Below, in pieces: positions 17,300 to 23,417 of a stretch of DNA of 23,417 nt; position 1 is the first letter of the stretch, and each line of letters opens with the position of its first letter. The stretch is from Chara braunii (taxonomy: Eukaryota; Streptophyta; Charophyceae; Charales; Characeae). The notes below the pieces were generated by a model. It searched no databases. It was given only the letters and a program-made list of their open reading frames with translations, and was not told the DNA's origin. The DNA lies in assembly GCA_003427395.1 (NCBI GenBank), contig BFEA01000494.1, positions 48,548-71,964 of the forward strand, written 5' to 3'. The position numbers and the translations under genes were made by a program.

Positions 17300-18569
17300 A
17301 GTTGCAACATGGAACGTTCGAGGTTTGGGTGACCCCTCCGGGCGCCATCGAAAGGCCAGACTCAAAACCTGGGCCCACGACAATGCAATACAGGTTCTGA
17401 TGCTACAAGAGACGAAGTTAGACGATTCCAAGGTGAGCCAAATCCAAGGTTGGTGGAGGGGCGATCAGTTCTGGTCTCCAGCCGTAGGCACGCGAGGGGG
17501 AGTAGCTATCCTCTTCCACCGCAGTCTACGGCTGGAGTTCCTAGACTCAGACGTTGATCTGTGGGGGCACTGGGCGTGGGTACAGGTACAGCTAGGCGAA
17601 CAGCAATGGACCTTTATGACAATCTACGCACCATCTGAGCCAGCGGAGCGAAGAACTTTCCTTGAAGAGCTCCCGCACATAGTACCCCCCTCGCAGAATG
17701 TAATTCTTGCTGGTGATTTCAACCTGGTGCTGCAGCCAGGCCTGAACTCCCCTCTGGCCACGCCGCTGAAAATGGATGCTCATATGTTGCTGAATTACAT
17801 GGAACAACACACCTTTATCGATGCATACAGATGCACGCATCCCACAGATCACGGTTATACATGGTTTTCTTCACAAAGGACCGGCGACGCTCCACCTCCA
17901 AAATGGCGTCTGGATTTGCTGCTTACTAAAGGTGCTGCTTGGGAATCTCTGACAGCGGTAGATGTGATGATTACTCCAGGCTCCGACCACAGGACAGTCA
18001 TGGCTGACTTTCTATTGGACGGGCAGCTACAACGAGGACCAGGAATCTTCAGACTCAACACTGATCATTTGGACTCTCCAGAGGTCCTGCAGTGGGTGGC
18101 AAATCACTGGCGTGACTGGCAGACCACTAAAGATTGGTTCGACTCCGAAGAAGAATGGACAGCAGTGGGTTTCAGAGCCGTTACACGGGCTCTGGATGTC
18201 TTTTCAAGAATTCAGGCCAGGGGCCGGAGACGGCAGGAGGAAGAGTGTTTGGCAAATGTTAAAGAGGCGGAGGATATGTTGGAATCAGGCACACTCACGG
18301 AGCTTTACTGGCTCCACAGGCATGACAAATGGTTGCAGAAGTGGGAGGATTTTCAGATTGAACAGCAAATCTGCTGGGCCAACAGAGCAACGGAGAAAGG
18401 CATCGCCACAGCCGACCGCATGACTAAGGAAACCTTCAAGCGTATCTGTCCGCAGCAATCTCACTCAATTATTAGGGAGCTTCAGCATCCCTTTTTAGCT
18501 GAAGCAGATACGGCTAGAGATTCTATGGCAATCGGTGAGTTTGCAAGGCAGTATTTTGAGATATTTTGA
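17238..18569 (+). pseudogene. LINE ORF2, APE endonuclease part, ended by a 1-bp deletion
   Basis: APE-type endonuclease nicks the target DNA to prime reverse transcription. Starting at the ATG at 17238 (A at -3), all the signature motifs are present: RVATWNVRG (Asn26), MLQETKL (Glu58), GGVAILFHR (87-95), TIYAPSE (Tyr130), LAGDFNLVL (Asp160, Asn162), TWFSSQR (208-214), RLD (224-226) and the terminal SDH (249-251). The catalytic domain therefore looks intact. A linker to RT follows. After residues QYFE the frame runs into TGA at 18567. Reading from 18560 in the +2 frame gives DILTSRRPPE and the expected RT continuation, so one G was lost from a GAGGAT-like site at about 18560. It overlaps ORF1, as in many LINEs. 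Confidence 0.9.
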
Positions 18570-21538
18570 CTTCGCGACGTCCGCCAGAATAGTCACTCCA
18601 GCAACTACAAGCCGAAAGCGACCTGTGGCAGAACACAACAGCACAGCTCTCCCCTGAGACCAGTGCTTTACTGGATCAGACCATTACATTGCAGGAGCTG
18701 TGGGCGGCAGTTAAAGCTATGGCCAAAGGAAAGAGTCCCGGATCTGATGGACTACCGGTCGAGTTCTACTTGGCCACTTGAGAGCATGTTGGGCCAATTC
18801 TTTTGAGGTTGTTCAATAGAATCTTGGAGGGAGGTTCCCTGACTGAAGACATGAAGTTCGGGGTGATAACGTTGCTGTATAAGAAGGGAGACAAGCGCAA
18901 CATCCGTAACTGGAGACCCATCAGCCACTTGAACGCTTCTTACAAAATCTTAGCCAAGGTATTGGCCAGAAGGCTGGCGCCGCATCTTCCGAATCTGGTA
19001 CATTCCGACCAAGGAGCATTTGTCCAAGGACGTTCCATTTTTGAAAACGTCCTCATGGCCATGGGGGCCCTGGAAATCATTCAGAGGGAGGACAGGCAGG
19101 TCATGGTCGCAATGCTCGATCTGGGGAAAGCTTATGACCGCGTCAATTGGTCCTTTGTCCTTGCGACGCTTCAGCACATGAACTTCGGGCCTAACTATCG
19201 AAGATGGGTGGCGGAGNTATACACTGATTCCACCGCTGCGGTTATTGTCAATGGCTTTGTTTCACCGAGCTTCACACTAACTCGCTCCCTGCGACAAGGA
19301 TGCCCCTTGGCCTCGCTGATGTTTGCCATCCAAATGGAAGTGCTCCTCAACTCTCTAAGAGAAGACTCACGGATCAAAGGACTGAACCTCCGAGACGACG
19401 ACCATTTACTGACCGGAGCCATCGCTGATGATCTCCTGCTTGTGGTCGAAGCAACGACAGATTCGCTTACAGCAGCGAAGGAAGTGTTGGACACTTACTC
19501 CCAACTCTCCGCGGCCCAAGTCAACTGGAACAAGTCCGCTTATTTTTTACCGACTCGTTACACCCTGCAAGGACCTGCATGGGGCATGAAGAGACTGACA
19601 GCACATAGCTCCAAACGTTATTTGGGCATACAAATCTCTTTGTCTGACTCCAGACCAGATCAAGACTCCATCTTGGCAGCCAAATCCAAAAGTGTGCTTA
19701 ACCGATGCAGAGCCGCCGGGGGTATCTCTCTCATTGGCAGGACCATCTTGATTACGACTGCAACATTTTCTCATATTTGGTATACAGCAGCGGTAATGCT
19801 TATCTCCAAGATTACTTTGAGGAGCCTTCGCAAGGATGCTGTCAAGTAACTTTGGAAGCCACGAGTTGAGGATGATCAAGGCTGCATCTCAAAATGTTCT
19901 TGGTCCAAGATCACTAAGGCACGAAGGGAGGGAGGACTGGGTATCCTCGATCCAGAAATACAAAACCTTGCCCTATTGGGCAAATGGTTTTGCAAGGTAG
20001 CTCAGCAGTCCGACTCTAGGGTATGGGTCGCGGTACTAGAGTATATTCTACAACAAGAGCTAGGTCTCTCCCGAAAGGCTGACGTTTGGGTTTGCATTTT
20101 CATGTCTTCATTCGTCAGAAGGCAGCTCTCCTCCATTGTGGCTTCTGCAATTTGGTCTGCCTGGAGAGAGCTTCAACCTCTCCAATCGAAGCAGCCCGTC
20201 ACACATGAGGAAGTCCTGCGTCAGAATTTGTTCGATAACCAAGATATTTTGGACAGCAGCGGGTCTCCTTTTCAAGCCACTCGTTCCAGGGGTGCTTTCG
20301 GCAGAGCATGGACCGAGAGGGGAGTGATATGGATTTCGGATATTTGGGACGAAGGCACCCAGGATTGGCGTTCCGAAGAGCAGCTGAGACCGAAGCTCCG
20401 CCAGCTACCATATACTTCACAACGAAGGCAGCAGCTTGTTCAGGCAATCCCACCTGGTTGGTCTCAGCTACAGAATGAAAGGGATCCAATCCCGAGGGGA
20501 TGGTATTCCATGAGTACCCCGGGCCAATTGACCTACCAAGTGGTCCAGATACAACAAGATCTGGGAGATGGCCTTTGGCTGGCCAAGCACTGGTCAAGAC
20601 AAGACATCCAGGGGAAGCCACCACAACTCACCACCCCTGTTGACATCAGTATTGATGCTTAGCAGCCACAACAACTCATTAGAGTTCTCTCTTCAGTCCA
20701 GGGAGCCGGACAGCCCAGTAACAGCCTACTCATGAATGGAAGATCATTGGAGTCCATGAAGATAGACCCTATTGGTCACAATTGGACTGCGACAGGCGGC
20801 AGAAGTATCCACCTTTTCCAATACACTTCGAAGGTCGGAAGGAAAATCATCACCAAATAGATTAATCTGGCAGCAGCGGCTGCTTCAAAGCTCAACAGAT
20901 CGCTGCAACCACAATCGGTGCTGCAACCTCAAGATTTGTGCAGACTGTGGGACCATTTGATCACTCTACCATCTCAAAAGCTTGCGGCTCTCGCTTGGCT
21001 CCTCTCTCATGCTTCCATTCCCTGCGCCACTTGGCTTTTCGAAAAAGGACTGGACATCCCTACTAAATGCATGAGATGTGGGGGACGCGCAAAGGAGACC
21101 ATCGAGCACCTTTTCTGGTCATGTCCTGCCTCTCGTAGGATCTGGATCTGGTAGGGCAAACACTGGGCGGCCTTCGTTGGAACTCTCCTCTAGTGGAATG
21201 AAGACTGGGCCTTATTGGGCAAAATTCCGACTTCATGGTTCAAACATATCGGTAGAGGTTACGTCGCACAAGCCATCAGGTTGATTATTCTGTGGGTCAT
21301 TTGGGAAGACAGGAACAACATTCTCTTTAGACAAGAATGGACCTGCGACAAGGTAGTCATCAGCAAAATCAAGGCCTGGACTAGAACACTGATAAGGGTG
21401 GACTGGAGTAGAAAAGCCAAAAGAGGTCGTACGCCATGTGGCCGGCATTGGTTCCTCGTCACGTGGGCTCGTGACAACAAGATGACAGCCGTCACTCAAA
21501 TCGGGCAGCTGGTCATTTCTCCTTGGTTAGACTCCTAG
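18560..21538 (+). pseudogene. LINE ORF2, reverse transcriptase and zf-RVT part, seven in-frame stops
   Basis: Reverse transcriptase region of the same ORF2, all in one frame after the deletion. Motifs in order: GKSPGSDGLPVEFY; NWRPISHLNASYKILAK; DQGAFVQGRSIFENV; motif A with VAMLDLGKAYDRVNW (Asp codon 19118-19120); motif B with SLRQGCPLASLMFA; motif C with AIADDLLL (Asp pair 19437-19442, where Ile stands in for the usual aromatic); VNWNKSAYF; and KRYLGIQ. Downstream come GGLGILDPEIQNLALLGKWF and a zf-RVT finger, CMRCGG with a later EHLFWSC (21068-21124), then a C-terminal WVIWEDRNNILF segment. No RNase H is visible. In-frame stops are TAG 18590, TGA 18779, TAA 19847, TAG 20660, TAG 20858, TAG 21152 and TAG 21191. 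The natural end is TAG at 21536. Each is one transition from CAG, CAA or TGG. Confidence 0.9.
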
Positions 21539-22670
21539 TTCCACTGTTCTATCTCTTTCGTTCCTGCTCTTTCCCCTTTTGGTTTCATAATTTCCTCCTC
21601 GTTACTCGTGTAGACTTTCTTTCATTTGTTCGATTGTTGAACCAGGACACTCGGTTACTCAGGGCCACAGTAGGCCACCAACTGTGTAGCTGGGTAGTCT
21701 TGCAGCTGAGGGGAGGCGGGGGGAAAGTGTCAGCTTCTTGTTTGGAGCCGGCATTGGCTCTGTCCAACCGCCTTAGGCTGGTAGTGGTCCGTCTGTTCTT
21801 GTAAGTACTAGGTTGAGTGATGGATTGTTAGGCTAACGTACTTTCTTTTAGGTCATTCATATGCATCCCCATGTCCCTGTTTCTTGCCCTTCCCTTGCAT
21901 CTGTCACCATCTCTCTTATACCANTTCTCATCATTTGGAACCTGCACAGTGTTATCTCAGTTTAGTCATGTAGCTCGTTTAACAACTTTCATTTAGACAG
22001 GAATACAGACCATTAGCGTCTTACCTGAATATGCCCTATATGCTCTGAGTTTTCTCGGTTCCTGTTTGGTGCCGTAAAAAGCGAAACTGGCTAATGCTGC
22101 CAGATGTGATGATACCAGGGACCAAGTCCCACTTGCAGCGGTTTAGTTCTCGTAGCCAGTACTGCACGACACTGTGTGACTTCATGTGGCAATGTGCGGC
22201 TGGTTGACAAACGACGGGTTAAATCGCGAAAAAAACAGGATTTGAACGTGCTGAATGACAGTAATGATGAAAGGCCGGTCAGTCTGGTAACCAAGGGTAT
22301 GGCAGCGGCATTGTCGGGAAAAACTTTTAGTTTCTGTGGAAATACAAGACGATGGACGGTCCCCACGTCTAGCCCGACTGGGATCAGGCTACGGACGAGG
22401 ACCGTTCCCTGCGAGTGAAAGAGCTCATTCCGGCTATAACAGCCAATGGGAAACCGCTACATAGCAACATTCAATCCATTCCGTTCGAAGAAAAACATAA
22501 CCGACCATGCGCCCTACGATCAATGTCAATCAGCGGTCAGGAAACGTGTCGCACAAAACACAGGGTCCCGAACTGAGGACTAAACCGCTGCAAGTGGGAC
22601 TTGGTCCCAGGTTGAGTTGTGGGGACCCCGGCCCCGTTATTCTTGATTGAATCAAACAAAGACATTTCTT
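21539..22670 (+). other. LINE 3' UTR
   Basis: About 1.1 kb between the ORF2 stop and the tail, with no credible frame. The part after the stop is pyrimidine-rich. A GAGCC/GGCTC hairpin lies near 21746-21761. The last 550 bp contains a 30-bp perfect inverted repeat (see 22118-22608). Confidence 0.65.
22118..22608. repeat. 30-bp perfect inverted repeat, 491 bp overall
   Basis: Arms 22118-22147 and 22579-22608 are exact reverse complements over 30 bp. Each begins at the outside with GGGACCAAGTCCC, itself a short palindrome, and pairing continues loosely inward. The left outer flank CAGGGACC recalls hAT-type ends, but no 8-bp target duplication was found. It is either a MITE nested in the LINE 3' UTR or a structured part of the LINE 3' end, since it stops 62 bp before the tail. 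Confidence 0.65.
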
Positions 22671-22693
22671 AAAAAAAAAAAAATAATAATAAA
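22671..22693 (+). repeat. LINE poly(A)/TAA tail
   Basis: 13 A, then TAATAATAAT and further A, running directly into the 3' target duplication. Confidence 0.8.
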
Positions 22694-22708
22694 AAATGTT
22701 GGGTATTG
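22694..22708 (+). repeat. LINE target-site duplication, 3' copy
   Basis: An exact copy of 13916-13930, AAATGTTGGGTATTG. Confidence 0.8.
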
Positions 22709-22716
22709 TGCGACGT
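22706..22716 (+). repeat. right half of split 11-bp inverted repeat
   Basis: TTGTGCGACGT, the partner of ACGTCGCACAA at 13902-13912. It overlaps the last 3 bp of the target duplication. Confidence 0.75.
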
Positions 22717-22734
22717 CGACCGAGGTCCGGGTCG

Positions 22735-22851
22735 GGGTATAGATACAAGTTGGGCGCAGGGACTGGGATTATCGGGTATATTCCCATATTTACCAGGGGT
22801 ACAGGTGCAATTGCCCCTAGCTTTTTCACAAGCCGGGTGGTTTGAACCACC
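22735..22851 (-). repeat. right arm of palindromic element: core plus B-box
   Basis: 22735-22808 is the inverted copy of the core at 13448-13519. At 22836-22851, GGTGGTTTGAACCACC is a near-palindrome containing a minus-strand B-box (GGTTCAAACC). A possible minus-strand A-box (AGGCTCGCAGGCCGGC) lies around 22870-22888. The arm is therefore a tRNA-derived head plus body reading inward, as on the left side. Confidence 0.5.
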
Positions 22852-22889
22852 ACGACTTTTTTGTTTTTTGTGGCCGGCCTGCGAGCCTG

Positions 22890-23284
22890 GGCCCGTATCT
22901 GGGACCATGCCTCCGTCAGATTGAAGGGTCCAGGCCGAACGGCAGACGCCCACTAACCCTCTGATTGGGGTTTGTGAACGCTGCTCGCACCCGTTTGGGA
23001 AACCGTAGGCCTGGCTCTGCTACTCACCACATGCACAAAAGACAAAAAATATGGCGGTGTATCTTTCCACGTTCTTGCGGAAGATTCGTTCTCATTTTGC
23101 GCATTTGGTGAGTGGTTGAGCGAGGCCGCATGTCCTTGAGCCTTTCGTTTGCAGCCAGCTACTTGGGGTGGGGAGGCCCGCGCTGCTGATGCCAACTAAG
23201 CTGAGCAACTTTCTGCTTGCGGCAGCTTTCTGGGTTGCTGGTTGATTGCTTGGGAGGAAGGCACGCCCGTCAGTCACACCGAGG

Positions 23285-23287
<3 letters not shown>
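22890..23287. other. no recognised gene
   Basis: GC-moderate DNA with only short overlapping frames. No element or RNA gene is recognised. Confidence 0.5.
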
Positions 23288-23344
<57 letters not shown>

Positions 23345-23357
23345 CGCTCGCTCGCTC

Positions 23358-23417
<60 letters not shown>
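23288..23417 (+). repeat. (CT)n microsatellite with CGCT interruption
   Basis: CT dinucleotides to the end of the window, interrupted at about 23341-23356 by four CGCT units and once by GT. It probably continues beyond the window. Confidence 0.95.

Larger units (their letters stand above)
13931..22693 (+). mobile_element. full-length but dead LINE retrotransposon, ~8.76 kb
   Basis: A plant-type non-LTR retrotransposon. In order it has a ~770-bp pyrimidine-rich 5' UTR, ORF1 (basic/proline-rich, with a zinc knuckle and a C-terminal Nudix-like segment), ORF2 (APE endonuclease, reverse transcriptase, zf-RVT finger), a ~1.1-kb 3' UTR and a poly(A)/TAA tail. Its boundaries are set by a 15-bp perfect direct repeat at 13916-13930 and 22694-22708. 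It is not 5'-truncated. In-frame stops, a probable poly(C) slip and a 1-bp deletion mean it cannot make its proteins. The APE plus RT without RNase H fits the L1 clade in the broad sense. Single ambiguous bases (16973, 16978, 16996, 19217, 21924) show limited assembly quality. Confidence 0.9.

Noticed and set aside
14192-22722. GCG(T/A)CGTCGACCG near 14192 and 22710 as the LINE target duplication
   Set aside because: A 13-bp match with one mismatch, but it does not abut the tail, whereas the exact 15-bp repeat at 13916 and 22694 does.
1-23417. CRISPR array, bacterial operon or viral insertion
   Set aside because: No regularly spaced identical repeats with unique spacers, no ribosome-binding-site spaced genes, and no viral protein seen.

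Overview
This is a eukaryotic, gene-poor, repeat-dense nuclear window. The evidence is long homopolymer runs (T73, A28, C22), tetranucleotide and dinucleotide microsatellites, an assembly gap of 301 N, several tRNA-derived SINE-like fragments, small inverted-repeat elements, and one long LINE retrotransposon. The LINE has the land-plant/streptophyte L1-type plan: ORF1 with a zinc knuckle, then APE endonuclease, reverse transcriptase and a zf-RVT cysteine/histidine finger, with no RNase H visible. That points to the green lineage. A charophyte alga such as Chara is my guess from general resemblance only. I see no convincing host protein-coding gene; most open frames are short, overlapping and low-complexity.

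Layout. 1-1,300: unique-looking DNA with a 77-nt polypyrimidine tract and poly(A). 1,360-1,640: cluster of tRNA-like/SINE fragments and hairpins. 1,640-5,430: no recognisable gene, a few perfect hairpins. 5,436-5,689: a small TIR element in TA-rich DNA. 5,690-7,317: AT-rich, with T73. 7,318-7,775: a degenerate 9-10 bp minisatellite. 8,348-9,690: a tandem duplication carrying C22, then a large compound tetranucleotide repeat. 10,254-10,607: gap bordered by poly(T) and poly(A). 10,766-13,260: tandem duplications and at least four MITE-like hairpin elements, including two related ~196-bp elements side by side. 13,316-13,912 and 22,706-22,851: the two arms of a larger inverted structure with tRNA-like heads. 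13,931-22,693: the LINE. 23,288-23,417: a (CT)n microsatellite.

The main result is the LINE. A perfect 15-bp direct repeat (13,916-13,930 and 22,694-22,708), the second copy directly after a poly(A)/TAA tail, looks like its target-site duplication and gives a full-length element of about 8.76 kb. Removing the LINE and one repeat copy restores an 11-bp perfect inverted repeat and puts two inverted copies of a ~72-bp core on either side, so the LINE appears to have landed in the loop of a pre-existing palindromic element. The LINE is dead: two in-frame stops and a probable poly(C) frameshift in ORF1, and a 1-bp deletion plus seven in-frame stops in ORF2. The C-terminal third of ORF1 contains a segment that reads like a Nudix-fold domain without the catalytic glutamates. 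I do not know this as a standard LINE ORF1 module, and it is the best candidate here for something undescribed.
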